From positions 372,001 to 436,000 of the forward strand of contig NZ_CP061297.1 in NCBI RefSeq assembly GCF_018687575.1: a DNA stretch of 64,000 bases, in the 5' to 3' direction. The notes beneath the pieces were generated by a model. The model was not told where the DNA came from. It did no database searches and saw nothing but the letters and a program-made list of their open reading frames with translations. This stretch comes from Polynucleobacter asymbioticus (GTDB taxonomy: Bacteria > Pseudomonadota > Gammaproteobacteria > Burkholderiales > Burkholderiaceae). How positions within the stretch are numbered: the stretch's first letter is position 1; every line of letters begins with the position of its first letter. A program made the translations under genes and the position numbers. Positions 8,502 to 19,000 of the stretch are shown one piece after another.

Positions 8502-9686
8502 ATGCTAAAACTAGATAACCACCTTTCAGGACGTCATTTCTTACATATTCCTGGCCCAAGCCCGGTGCCATCACGCATTTTGCGGGCTATCAGCTACCAA
8601 ACCATTGATCACCGCGGCCCTGAATTCGGAGAATTTGGCCTCAAGGTTTTGGAAGGTATCAAAAAGATTTTTAAGACCGAGCAACCAGTCATTATTTACT
8701 CCGCCTCTGGAACAGGTTCCTGGGAAGGCGCATTGGTAAACGTCCTCAATCCTGGCGACAAGGTGCTCTTTTATGAAACCGGTCAGTTTGCTAACTTGTG
8801 GCGTGCCTTAGGTCAGCGCTTGGGTTTAGATGTTGAAGTCGTCACAAAGCCTGGTCAAGATACCTGGCGCTGGGGAGTTGACGCATCCGTTATTGAAGAG
8901 CGTTTGCGCAAAGACACTGGACATGAAATCAAAGCAGTGTGTGTAGTTCATAACGAAACTTCTACCGGCGTTACTTCAAACATTGCAGCAGTTCGCAAGG
9001 CGATCGATTCTCTCAAGCATCCAGCACTGCTGCTGGTGGACACCGTTTCTGGCTTGGGTTCTGCGGAATATGAGCATGACAAATGGGGTGCTGACGTGAC
9101 TGTGTCTGGTTCACAAAAGGGCTTGATGCTGCCTCCAGGTATTGGCTTTAATGCTTTGTCAGCTAGAGCAATTGAGGTAAGTAAAACCAACAAAATGCCA
9201 AAGTCTTATTGGGCCTGGGATGAAATCCTAGAGTCTAATAAAACAGGTTACTGGCCAACGACTCCGAGCACGAATTTAATGTACGGCTTGCATGAAGCAA
9301 TCGACATGATGATGGCTGAAGGTTTGGACACCATCTTTGCTCGTCACCAACGTTTAGCAGCAGCTTGCCGTGAAGCGGTAAATGCGTGGGGCTTGGAGAT
9401 CCAGTGCCAAGATACGGATTGCTACTCGCCAGTACTCACTTGTATTGCTACCCCAGAAGGCATGAATGCCGATGTTCTGCGTAAGCATGCTTTGGAGAAG
9501 TTCAATTTATCTCTCGGTACAGGCCTTGGAAAAATCAAAGGTAAGGCCTTCCGCATCGGTCATTTAGGTGATTGCAATGAGCTCAGCTTGATGGCTGCAC
9601 TCAGTGGAGTAGAGATGAGTTTGGGCGCTATGGGCTTCAAGCCCAAGGCAAGCGGTGTTGTTGCTGCGCAAGAATTTCTAAAATAA
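8502..9686 (+). CDS. Serine-glyoxylate / alanine-glyoxylate aminotransferase family protein
   Basis: Class V PLP-dependent aminotransferase of the SgaA/AGT type, turning glyoxylate into glycine using serine or alanine as amino donor. The active-site lysine is K206 in VSGSQKGLMLPPG, and the phosphate-binding SASGTGSWE near residue 67 is typical. The N-terminal HIPGPSPVP is the usual substrate-tunnel segment. Length 394 aa is normal. It is divergent from the GntR regulator and sits by a 2-hydroxyacid oxidase, so it probably removes glyoxylate formed there or during purine/glycolate breakdown. The amino donor cannot be told from sequence. Confidence 0.9.
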   Translation: MLKLDNHLSGRHFLHIPGPSPVPSRILRAISYQTIDHRGPEFGEFGLKVLEGIKKIFKTEQPVIIYSASGTGSWEGALVNVLNPGDKVLFYETGQFANLWRALGQRLGLDVEVVTKPGQDTWRWGVDASVIEERLRKDTGHEIKAVCVVHNETSTGVTSNIAAVRKAIDSLKHPALLLVDTVSGLGSAEYEHDKWGADVTVSGSQKGLMLPPGIGFNALSARAIEVSKTNKMPKSYWAWDEILESNKTGYWPTTPSTNLMYGLHEAIDMMMAEGLDTIFARHQRLAAACREAVNAWGLEIQCQDTDCYSPVLTCIATPEGMNADVLRKHALEKFNLSLGTGLGKIKGKAFRIGHLGDCNELSLMAALSGVEMSLGAMGFKPKASGVVAAQEFLK

Positions 9687-9706
9687 TCAGTAAGTTGGGC
9701 GTAAAT

Positions 9707-9742
9707 GGGGTGTCAGCCGGTGGATCAACTGGCTTGCACCCC
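9707..9742 (+). terminator. Probable weak terminator after the aminotransferase gene
   Basis: A long stem can be drawn: GGGGTG pairs with CACCCC, and AGCCGGT with ACTGGCT, around a six-base loop. The following sequence TTATAATT has only a poor U-tract, so partial read-through into the glcG-like gene is possible. Confidence 0.5.
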
Positions 9743-9752
9743 TTATAATTCA

Positions 9753-9773
9753 AGTACTTATATAGATAGTACT
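9753..9773. promoter_or_regulatory. Palindromic operator candidate upstream of glcG-like gene
   Basis: AGTACT at 9753-9758 is repeated as AGTACT at 9768-9773 (self-complementary), with TATA at the centre. The 21-base element lies 39 bases upstream of the ATG. No regulator can be assigned; its sequence differs from the GntR sites above. Confidence 0.35.
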
Positions 9774-9812
9774 TTCATCAAATAAAACATATTCGAGACA
9801 GAAAGATTTCAC

Positions 9813-10220
9813 ATGTTGGCAACTAAACCGTATTTAACTCAGGCTGATGTTCAAAAGATTTTGAATGCTGCTGATCAGCATGCAGCTAAAAATAACTGGG
9901 CAGTAACGATTGCTGTTTGTGATGATGGCGGCCACTTATTGGGTTTAACTCGTCGTGATGGTTGTGCGCCTGTCTCTGCATACATTGCAGAAGAAAAAGC
10001 GCGTACTGCTGCAATGGGTAAACGTGAGAGCCGTGTCTATGAAGAGATTATTAATAACGGACGTATTTCCTTTTTATCTGCCCCACATATTTCAGGCATG
10101 TTAGAAGGTGGCGTCAATATCGAGGTAAATGGGTTTACCATCGGCGCAGTCGGCGTTTCCGGCGTTAAATCGACTGAGGATGCCGAAACCGCGAAGGCCG
10201 GCATTGCAGCCATTCTGTAA
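9813..10220 (+). CDS. GlcG/HbpS-family heme-binding-like protein (DUF336)
   Basis: A 135-aa single-domain protein of the GlcG/HbpS/PduO-C fold. Typical features are AVTIAVCDDGGHLLGLTR near residues 29-46, the alpha-helical KARTAAMGKRES segment, and the C-terminal GAVGVSG motif. GlcG is found in glycolate operons and HbpS binds heme; the function of most members is unclear. It follows the glyoxylate aminotransferase, which supports a role in the same 2-hydroxyacid/glyoxylate metabolism. It lacks an obvious signal peptide. Confidence 0.8.
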   Translation: MLATKPYLTQADVQKILNAADQHAAKNNWAVTIAVCDDGGHLLGLTRRDGCAPVSAYIAEEKARTAAMGKRESRVYEEIINNGRISFLSAPHISGMLEGGVNIEVNGFTIGAVGVSGVKSTEDAETAKAGIAAIL

Positions 10221-10226
10221 GTTACC

Positions 10227-11631
<1,405 letters not shown>

Positions 11632-11645
<14 letters not shown>

Positions 11646-12585
11646 TTTTCCTGCCCCAAGCCTGAGTGGCTGCTAATAGCCACTCAGCAATCGAAGTCTC
11701 TTTTCCGTCCGGAAGATCGCTCAGTCCTAAATGCTCCGCAGCTTTACGTAATTCTTGTAAAGCTTGCTGTGCAGTATCAGTATGAATAGCGCTCGCTAAA
11801 GTTTGCTTACTGAGTTTCTCGCCATGTTCATCCAATACAAGGGGTAGATGCAGGTAGCTTGGGCTTGTATATCCCAACACCTTCTGCAGATGTATTTGTC
11901 TTGCCGTGTTGTTCAATAAATCTGCGCCACGGACAATGTCAGTAATTTCTTGTGCAGCATCATCCACAACTACCGCAAGCTGATAGGTGAACACACCATC
12001 CCGACGACGCAATACAAAATCACCTACTTCTTGATTGAGATTTTGACTTTGCTTGCCTTGGACTTGATCTTCAAATTGCAGGGTGAGCTTGGATGGAAGG
12101 GCAAGTCTCCAAGCTCCCTCATTAGAGAAGAGATTTCCATCCTCGTATTGGGGGATTGGTTGGGGGCGGCAGCTTCCTGGGTAGACCATTTCTTGATTGC
12201 GAGGGGTGACTACGCCGCGAGCTTCTAGGACGTTTGCAATACTTTGGCGGGAGCAAGTGCAGGGATAGATGGTCTGGAGCCCATTTAAGCGCTCTAGAGC
12301 CTGTTTATAGCGGTCTTGGTGCTTGGATTGCCATGTGGGTTCCTCGTCCCAGTTAAGGCCGCAGGCAAGCAACTGGCGCATGATTTCTTGGTCAGCTCCC
12401 GGAATGCAGCGGGGGGCGTCTAGATCCTCGATTCTGAGTAGCCATTTCCCATGATTTTTACGGGCATCCAACCAGCTTCCTAGGGCGGCAACTAAGGATC
12501 CCGCATGCAGCGGGCCGGTAGGCGAGGGGGCAAATCGCCCGCGATAGCCGTCGGCTGGGGATGAAGGGTTTTTTAGATTCGGCAC
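11632..12585 (-). CDS. gluQ: Glutamyl-Q tRNA(Asp) synthetase
   Basis: Truncated glutamyl-tRNA synthetase paralogue that attaches glutamate to queuosine at position 34 of tRNA-Asp. It has the HIGH-like region GRFAPSPTGPLHAGS near residue 16, a zinc-binding-like segment with CTCSR, the GDFVLRRRDG region and a KLSKQ (KMSKS-like) motif near residue 252. There is no anticodon-binding domain, as expected at 317 aa. The start is GTG at 12585. The presence of queG at 2270 gives the queuosine substrate for this enzyme. Its 3' end overlaps rhlE by 14 bases in convergent orientation. Confidence 0.93.
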
Positions 12586-12600
12586 AGCTAAAATGATCTC

Positions 12601-15600
12601 ATGGCTTCACCCCGTTTTGTTCATCTGCGCGTCCATTCCGAGTTTTCAATTACGGATGGTGTCGTTCGCATTGATGATGCGGTAGCCGCAGCAGAAAAAG
12701 ATGGCATGGGAGCCTTGGCTCTCACCGATTTAAGTAATTTATTTGGCCTAGTCCGTTTTTATAGCGCTGCACGCTCAAGCGGAATTAAGCCAATTGCCGG
12801 AGCTGACGTTTGGGTTAGCAACCCCCAGGATCCAGATCAGCCACATCGATTATTACTCTTGGTTCAAAACCACTCTGGTTATCTTAATCTGTGCCAGTTA
12901 CTAAGCAAGGCCTCCCTAGAGAATCAATCGCGCGGTCGAGCCGAGGTGGATCTCAAATGGTTCAGTGAGCCCGCCTCTAAGGCGGAAGATAAAGCGGCAA
13001 AAAGAACGCTGGCTTATGGATTAATTGCCCTGTCTGGCGGACGCTGGGGTGATGTTGGTGCCGCACTCTTGGCTGGCCAAGAAGATCAAGCTAAAGACGC
13101 TGCCAAGCATTGGGCAAAATTATTTCCCAACGCGTTTTACATTGAAGTGCAACGTGGTGGCCACCCCCAAGATGAAAAGCAACTTCAGCTTGCCTGTCAC
13201 CTTGCCAGTGAATTGGATCTACCGATTGTTGCTACGCATCCAGTGCAGTTTATGCAGCGCAGTGATTTCACGGCACATGAAGCACGGGTCTGTATCGCAG
13301 AGGGTGAGCTCTTAGGCAATCCTCGTCGCACTAAGAGATTTAATGAAGAACAATATTTCTTATCTCAAGAAGAGATGGAAAAACGCTTTGCGGATTTGCC
13401 GGTTGCTCTTGCAAACTCAGTGGAGATTGCCAAGCGTTGCAATCTCTCTTTAACACTGGGCCAGCCCCGCTTGCCGGACTTCCCAACGCCTCCCGGTATT
13501 ACGCTCGACGATTATTTGTTGCAGCAATCGGAGATAGGTTTGAAGCGCCATATGGCGCGGAATTTCCCTGATCCAGAAGAGCGTGCCAAGGAAGAGGCTC
13601 GTTATCACGAGCGCCTTGTCTTTGAGGTGAAGACCATTGCTCAAATGGGTTTCCCGGGCTACTTCCTGATTGTTGCGGACTTTATTAACTGGGCAAAAAA
13701 TAATGGCGTACCAGTAGGTCCAGGTCGTGGATCGGGTGCTGGCTCCTTGGTTGCTTACTCGCTCGGTATTACCGATCTTGACCCGCTGCGCTACAACTTA
13801 CTTTTTGAGCGCTTTTTAAATCCTGAGCGGGTATCGATGCCCGACTTCGATATTGACTTCTGTCAGCATGGGCGCGACCGCGTTATTCAGTACGTAAAAG
13901 ATAAATACGGCAAAGATGCAGTCAGTCAAATTGCCACCTTTGGAACCATGGCTGCTAGAGCAGCGATTCGCGACGTAGGTCGTGTGCTTGAACAAGGTTA
14001 TAACTTCGTCGATGGCATTGCCAAGTTAATCCCGAATAAGCCTGGTCAGTATATGACCATCGAAATGGCCAAGAAGGAAGAGAAGCAATTAGGCGAGCGT
14101 GAAAAGAATGAAGATGAAGTGCGCCAACTCTTATCTCTCGCGCAGCAGTTAGAAGGCATGACCCGAAACGTGGGTATGCATGCGGGTGGTGTGTTGATTG
14201 CCCCTGGCCGATTGACGGATTTTTGTCCGCTCTATACACAAGAGGCTAAAGATTCTAAAGATCAAGAGAGTGGCTCCGTCATTAGTCAGTTTGATAAAGA
14301 TGACGTGGAGGCGATCGGCCTAGTGAAGTTCGACTTCTTGGGTTTGACGACGCTTACTATCTTGGCGGCTGCTGAGAAGTGGATTAAGACGCTGCATGCG
14401 GATCGTAAAGATTGGAATATCGGTGAGATTTCACTAGATGATGAAAAAGCTTTTGAAGTCTTAAAGAACGCCAATACAGTTGCCGTCTTCCAGCTAGAAA
14501 GTCGTGGCATGCAAGGCATGCTGCGTGAAGCTAAGCCCGACCGCTTCGAAGATATTATTGCGCTAGTTGCACTCTATCGCCCAGGCCCAATGGATTTGAT
14601 TCCGGACTTTATTGAACGTAAGCATGGGCGTCAAAAAGTAGAGTATCCAGATCCCCGTATTGAGCCCGTTCTGCAAGAAACCTACGGCATCATGGTTTAC
14701 CAAGAGCAGGTGATGCAGATGGCGCAGATGATTGGCGGCTACTCACTTGGTGGTGCCGACATGTTGCGTCGTGCGATGGGTAAGAAGAAGCCTGAAGAGA
14801 TGGCGCAACATCGCAAGATCTTTAGTGATGGTGCAAAAGCTGGTGGTATTACCGAAGGCAAAGCCAACGAGATTTATGACTTGATGGAGCGTTTTGCGGG
14901 CTATGGATTTAATAAATCCCATGCTGCTGCCTATGCGCTCTTGGCCTATCAAACTGCTTGGCTAAAAGCTTATTACCCAGCCGAATTTATGGCAGCCAAC
15001 TTATCGCTCGCAATGGATGACACCGATAAGGTGAAGATTCTGTACGACGATTGTTTAGCCAATAACATTCGCGTGTTCTCACCAGACATTAATACTGGCG
15101 TTTATGTATTCACACCATTGCGTGCTCCAGATGCTGCTCCCGATTCCCCAATTAGCCATATTCGTTATGGATTGGGTGCAGTAAGGGGTACGGGTGAAGC
15201 AGCTATTGAAGTGATTGTGAAAGCCCGTGAGGCGGGTGGCCCATTTAAGGATTTATTTGATTTCTGCGCACGCGTTGATCGTCGGCAGGTGAACCGTCGA
15301 GCGATTGAAGCATTGATGCGCGCTGGTGCCTTTGATAGCTTGTACAAGGACTCCATTCCAGCTGGCGGTAATCCTTACGATATTCGCTCCACTTTATTGG
15401 CATCACTTGCTCGTGCGATTGAGGCTGCTGAACAAGCGGAAGCCTCCGTTAATCAAGTAAGCTTGTTTGAGGTCGCAGGGGAGGAGGATCGTCACTTGCC
15501 TGAACTGGTGCGCGAACCAGTTTGGTCCGAGAAGAAGCGCCTGCAAGATGAAAAAAGTGCGTTAGGCCTTTGTCTTACTGGCCATATGTTCGATGCCTAC

Positions 15601-16227
15601 CGCGATGAGACGGCGCATTTCATTCGTCAACCATTGGCTAAAGTGACAGAAGGCAAGGATCAGTTGATTGCTGGGATTATTACTTCTGCCCGCATGTTAA
15701 CTGGTCAGCGTGGTCGCATGATGATAGCGACGATTGATGATGGAACTGCTGCTATTGAGGTGACGCTCTATAGTGAGGTCTATGAGCCGAATCGCTCTTG
15801 GCTCAAAGAAGATGAGTTACTGGTGGCGAAAGTGAACGTTACGCCTGATAAGTTTTCTGGTGGAGTGCGGATCGTATCTGAAGCGGTGATGGATATCACT
15901 GGTGCGCGGATGCGTTTTGCACGTAATATCCATCTGTCGATCGATTCAGCGATTGATCTCAAATCCCTCCGAAGTCAAATTGGGCCTTACCTGATGAGTA
16001 ACCGGGTGCGAGATCCCAAGTTGGGTCCTGCCGCAGCCTCTATGCCAAGTGCTAGCGAAGGTTTGAAAGGTTTAATGCTTACCGCTGCAGTTACTACTAG
16101 TGGCGGAGCGTGCTTGATGCAGTTCCCAGAAGAGCTGCGCATTTATCCAGATGATGCCTGCTTGCATAGCTTGAATCAAATATTAGCAGCTAAACAGTCT
16201 AATACCGTTCAGGTTCAGTACCACTAA
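12601..16227 (+). CDS. dnaE: DNA polymerase III alpha subunit
   Basis: Main replicative polymerase (C family). The N-terminal PHP domain starts with RVHSEFS near residue 8. The palm contains the catalytic aspartates in PDFDIDF (D415 and D417), preceded by the GPGRGSGAGSLVAY motif, and NVGMHAGGVLIAP follows. The C-terminal part includes an OB-fold region (AGIITSARML near 1025) and the tau-binding tail. Length 1208 aa is near the E. coli enzyme (1160). The gene is divergent from gluQ across 15 bases and ends 29 bases before the convergent glycosyltransferase stop. Confidence 0.98.
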   Translation: MASPRFVHLRVHSEFSITDGVVRIDDAVAAAEKDGMGALALTDLSNLFGLVRFYSAARSSGIKPIAGADVWVSNPQDPDQPHRLLLLVQNHSGYLNLCQLLSKASLENQSRGRAEVDLKWFSEPASKAEDKAAKRTLAYGLIALSGGRWGDVGAALLAGQEDQAKDAAKHWAKLFPNAFYIEVQRGGHPQDEKQLQLACHLASELDLPIVATHPVQFMQRSDFTAHEARVCIAEGELLGNPRRTKRFNEEQYFLSQEEMEKRFADLPVALANSVEIAKRCNLSLTLGQPRLPDFPTPPGITLDDYLLQQSEIGLKRHMARNFPDPEERAKEEARYHERLVFEVKTIAQMGFPGYFLIVADFINWAKNNGVPVGPGRGSGAGSLVAYSLGITDLDPLRYNLLFERFLNPERVSMPDFDIDFCQHGRDRVIQYVKDKYGKDAVSQIATFGTMAARAAIRDVGRVLEQGYNFVDGIAKLIPNKPGQYMTIEMAKKEEKQLGEREKNEDEVRQLLSLAQQLEGMTRNVGMHAGGVLIAPGRLTDFCPLYTQEAKDSKDQESGSVISQFDKDDVEAIGLVKFDFLGLTTLTILAAAEKWIKTLHADRKDWNIGEISLDDEKAFEVLKNANTVAVFQLESRGMQGMLREAKPDRFEDIIALVALYRPGPMDLIPDFIERKHGRQKVEYPDPRIEPVLQETYGIMVYQEQVMQMAQMIGGYSLGGADMLRRAMGKKKPEEMAQHRKIFSDGAKAGGITEGKANEIYDLMERFAGYGFNKSHAAAYALLAYQTAWLKAYYPAEFMAANLSLAMDDTDKVKILYDDCLANNIRVFSPDINTGVYVFTPLRAPDAAPDSPISHIRYGLGAVRGTGEAAIEVIVKAREAGGPFKDLFDFCARVDRRQVNRRAIEALMRAGAFDSLYKDSIPAGGNPYDIRSTLLASLARAIEAAEQAEASVNQVSLFEVAGEEDRHLPELVREPVWSEKKRLQDEKSALGLCLTGHMFDAYRDETAHFIRQPLAKVTEGKDQLIAGIITSARMLTGQRGRMMIATIDDGTAAIEVTLYSEVYEPNRSWLKEDELLVAKVNVTPDKFSGGVRIVSEAVMDITGARMRFARNIHLSIDSAIDLKSLRSQIGPYLMSNRVRDPKLGPAAASMPSASEGLKGLMLTAAVTTSGGACLMQFPEELRIYPDDACLHSLNQILAAKQSNTVQVQYH

Positions 16228-16256
16228 ATCAGCGGCAAAAAACTACCCAGAGTGCT

Positions 16257-17414
16257 TTATTTATTTGTGGCGGCTTGAAGCGCTGCAATTACTTGATTTG
16301 GCTCTAAGTGATCCAAGCATTCGCTATTGCTGCTTGCGCGGTCTTCGCAACCCGCTTTGCGGCAGGGGACGCATTCACCCGGCCCTTGCAAAATCGTGAC
16401 ATTACCAACCGTCTGTGAGCGGGCTCTGAGTTGATAGGGTTGTTCACCAATGAAACCATTAGGCCACGGCCCAAAGTTGGTGGGTGGTGTTGGACCAAAC
16501 AAAGCAATGGTGGGTGTATTACATGCGGCTGCTAAGTGCGTAATGGAGGTATCCACCCCGACATATGCAATCGCACCACGAATCAGTGTTCCTGCTTGTG
16601 GAATAGTGAGCAAGCCTGCGGTATCAACAACATGCTTACGGGTTTCCTCATCAAGTAATGAAAGAATATCTTTACTGAGTTGAAGATCTTGCTTAGCGGG
16701 TGATGCACTCAGCACAACCTGCCAACCTTGTCCCACAATCCACGTCACCAAGGCTTGCCAATAGGCAAGTGGCCAGCGCTTGTATGCAGTCAAGGGGCCG
16801 GGATGTACGACGATATACGGCGAGTGAAGTTCGCCAGCAATGCTTGGGGTGACTGGATCACCAGTAGGGGCTGTTACCGAGACTGGTTTCTGAAATAACT
16901 CCAGTGGATTTTTATAAAAGATTTCGAGTAGGCGAAGCTTTTCAGTAATGACATGCTGTGCAAAATAATCTACATCAACCGTATGTAAGCTAATAGCCTT
17001 TTTCCAGGCATTTTGTTTATCACTCTTACTTTTCTTAGCTTTATCTTGCTCTGTCAGGCCTTGAGGGTGACCACCCAATACACCAACCCGGTGTTGGGCT
17101 GCAGCTAAGCCATAGAAATAGGCTCGATCACTAGGTTGTGTGACTACTGCTAAGTCGTAACGTTGAAAGAGCTTGAAGAATAAAGAAAGATATTCCTTAA
17201 GTTTTGGGCGATCTGAAGTTTCGATTGTTTTGGCGATATCGGGATTGCCTTTGAGCATCTCGAGCTTACCGCGGTAGCCTAAAAAGTGAAATTCAGCATC
17301 TGGCCATAGTTGACGCGCTTCTGAAATGAGGGGCGTTGTGACAAGGACATCTCCAATTTGGCGAGTCGCAATAAATAAAACTTTTTTTGGCTTTAGTGCT
17401 GAAAATGCAGTCAT
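16257..17414 (-). CDS. Glycosyltransferase family 9 (heptosyltransferase-like)
   Basis: GT-B fold enzyme of the ADP-heptose:LPS heptosyltransferase family. The N-terminus (VLFIATRQIGDVLVTTPLI) and the C-terminal nucleotide-sugar site DTSITHLAAACNTPTIALFGPT are typical, and a cysteine pair CVPCRK lies near residue 352. Length 385 aa. It is the last of three minus-strand glycosyltransferase genes divergent from msbA, so a role in LPS core assembly at the inner face of the membrane is likely. Which heptose or sugar it adds cannot be read from the sequence; WaaQ-like is one option. Confidence 0.83.
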   Translation of the reverse strand: MTAFSALKPKKVLFIATRQIGDVLVTTPLISEARQLWPDAEFHFLGYRGKLEMLKGNPDIAKTIETSDRPKLKEYLSLFFKLFQRYDLAVVTQPSDRAYFYGLAAAQHRVGVLGGHPQGLTEQDKAKKSKSDKQNAWKKAISLHTVDVDYFAQHVITEKLRLLEIFYKNPLELFQKPVSVTAPTGDPVTPSIAGELHSPYIVVHPGPLTAYKRWPLAYWQALVTWIVGQGWQVVLSASPAKQDLQLSKDILSLLDEETRKHVVDTAGLLTIPQAGTLIRGAIAYVGVDTSITHLAAACNTPTIALFGPTPPTNFGPWPNGFIGEQPYQLRARSQTVGNVTILQGPGECVPCRKAGCEDRASSNSECLDHLEPNQVIAALQAATNK

Positions 17415-17434
17415 GGGGCTAATTTAACTTAATC

Positions 17435-18214
17435 CTACTGAGCTTTAGCCAGAATTTTTTCACGCACGCGACGCGCATTTTCTGCGGCATTGGATTGATC
17501 ATTGATGCGGTGGTAGAGGTGAAGGACTTCAGTTGCCCAGGATCCAGATCTTCTAATCAACCCTCGATTTTGTAAGCGGAAAACAAAATCAGCATCCTCA
17601 TGTCCCCAGCCTGTCATGGTTTCATCAAAGCCACCAATGGCTAGGGCATCGGACCTCCAACAGGCCATATTGCAACCTTTAATACGGCGCCATACAAACT
17701 TTTTGTAGTTACGCCAGGCACCATTACCCAATTTGATTTTGAGAGGCCAATACTTGTTGATTCCGCCGGATAGTCGATAGCTGAGTAAGTTTCTAGAAAA
17801 TTTCTCAAAATCCCAATGAGGCCATGAGAGCAATTTTTTACTGAGCTCATCATTCAGCAAGACACGGCTACCAGTTACCAAGTGCTTTGTCTCGCATAGG
17901 ATTCGATGTTGGGCGATAAAGTCTGGTTGCACAAGGCAGTCGCCATCTAAAAATACGAGATAGTCACCGCATGCCGCCTCGATCGCTTGATTGAGAATGC
18001 GGGTCTTGCGAAAGCCCTGATCCTCTTGCCAAAGATGTGTGATTTTTACTGGGAAATGCTTCCGAGTATTTTCGATGAGATCCTTGGTATCTGAGGCAGA
18101 ACCGTCATCAGCAATGATGATTTCAAAATCTAAATCTGTTTGAGTGCTAAGTGACTCAAGACAGAGTTTGAGGGCTTGCGGCCAGTTATAGGTCGCTAGA
18201 AGAACGGAGATCAT
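17435..18214 (-). CDS. Glycosyltransferase family 2 with C-terminal GT7-like domain
   Basis: GT-A fold with ISVLLATYNWPQALKLCL at the N-terminus, the D-x-D-like FLDGDCLVQPDF near residue 95, and the GWGHEDADFVFRL motif near 218, which is the signature of the galactosyl/GalNAc-transferase C-terminal domain. The ATG at 18214 is chosen over the upstream TTG/GTG possibilities because it overlaps the stop of the preceding gene (ATGA) and places the beta-strand at the very N-terminus. This gives 259 aa. It lies in the LPS glycosyltransferase cluster; donor and acceptor are unknown. Confidence 0.8.
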   Translation of the reverse strand: MISVLLATYNWPQALKLCLESLSTQTDLDFEIIIADDGSASDTKDLIENTRKHFPVKITHLWQEDQGFRKTRILNQAIEAACGDYLVFLDGDCLVQPDFIAQHRILCETKHLVTGSRVLLNDELSKKLLSWPHWDFEKFSRNLLSYRLSGGINKYWPLKIKLGNGAWRNYKKFVWRRIKGCNMACWRSDALAIGGFDETMTGWGHEDADFVFRLQNRGLIRRSGSWATEVLHLYHRINDQSNAAENARRVREKILAKAQ

Positions 18215-18990
18215 TTGCTGGGAGAAATATCGGAACTTGCTTCTTGGTGCAATTGCCATAACTTCATGTAGCGATAGTAAGTCCCTTGCCCGTTGGATAT
18301 TGCTAAAGCAAATCCTTGGGGCCCATCTAAGAAACCAAGGCGGATAAAGTAGGTTCGAGTAAACGCCCAGATGCCATGAAGCACAGCTTTTGTAGGGCTG
18401 CTTGTTTTGCCTTTGGCATATGCCTGCTCTGCTGACGCAGTTGAGTAGCGATCTATCTTTTGCAGCACTTGTGAGTAGTTCATGAAGCTGTAGTGCAACA
18501 TGGGATTTTCCAGTTTTGCCACCTGCCCATTCGGAATCAGTCGCTCATGAACCAGGTCATCGGAGAAGCGGGCAGTACCACGCTTAAATAATCGATCCAC
18601 ATAATCGGGGCTCCAGCCGGAATGGCGAATAAAGCGTCCGCAATACCAAGAGAGTCTAGGAATGGCAAAACAATCAACATGGGCTGAATGATGTATAGCC
18701 GTCAGAATTTCGCTTCTGAGAGCAGGTGTCAGGCGCTCATCAGCATCTAAAGAAAGAACCCATTCGGATGTTGCTAAGGCTAGGGCGCGGTTCTTTTGAG
18801 GCCCAAATCCAGGCCAATCTGCTGGTTGGCTAATGACGGCACCCTGGTTTTTAGCGATTTCTAGGGTGCTATCGGTGCTGTTGGTGTCGACCACCACGAT
18901 TTGCTGGGCAATCCCCTCTAGGGAGGCCAAGCAATCGGCCAAATTGGCCTCTTCATTGCGAGTGATGAGTATGACGGATAAGGTGGGCAT
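18211..18990 (-). CDS. Glycosyltransferase family 2, LPS core WaaE/KdtX-like
   Basis: A 259-aa GT-A enzyme with TLSVILITRNEEANLADCLASL at the N-terminus, VVDTNSTDST, and the D-x-D motif in LSLDADERL near residue 82. It resembles WaaE/KdtX beta-1,4-glucosyltransferases that modify the first heptose of the LPS inner core. It is the first gene of the three-gene cluster and overlaps the next by ATGA. The ATG at 18990 is only 10 bases from the opposite-strand ATG of msbA, so its promoter must lie within msbA coding DNA. Confidence 0.8.
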   Translation of the reverse strand: MPTLSVILITRNEEANLADCLASLEGIAQQIVVVDTNSTDSTLEIAKNQGAVISQPADWPGFGPQKNRALALATSEWVLSLDADERLTPALRSEILTAIHHSAHVDCFAIPRLSWYCGRFIRHSGWSPDYVDRLFKRGTARFSDDLVHERLIPNGQVAKLENPMLHYSFMNYSQVLQKIDRYSTASAEQAYAKGKTSSPTKAVLHGIWAFTRTYFIRLGFLDGPQGFALAISNGQGTYYRYMKLWQLHQEASSDISPSK

Positions 18991-19000
18991 AATTCATTAT

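Noticed and set aside
18833..19000. Longer msbA starting at 18833
   Set aside because: The extra 56 residues overlap the divergent glycosyltransferase gene, do not look like MsbA, and exceed the family length.
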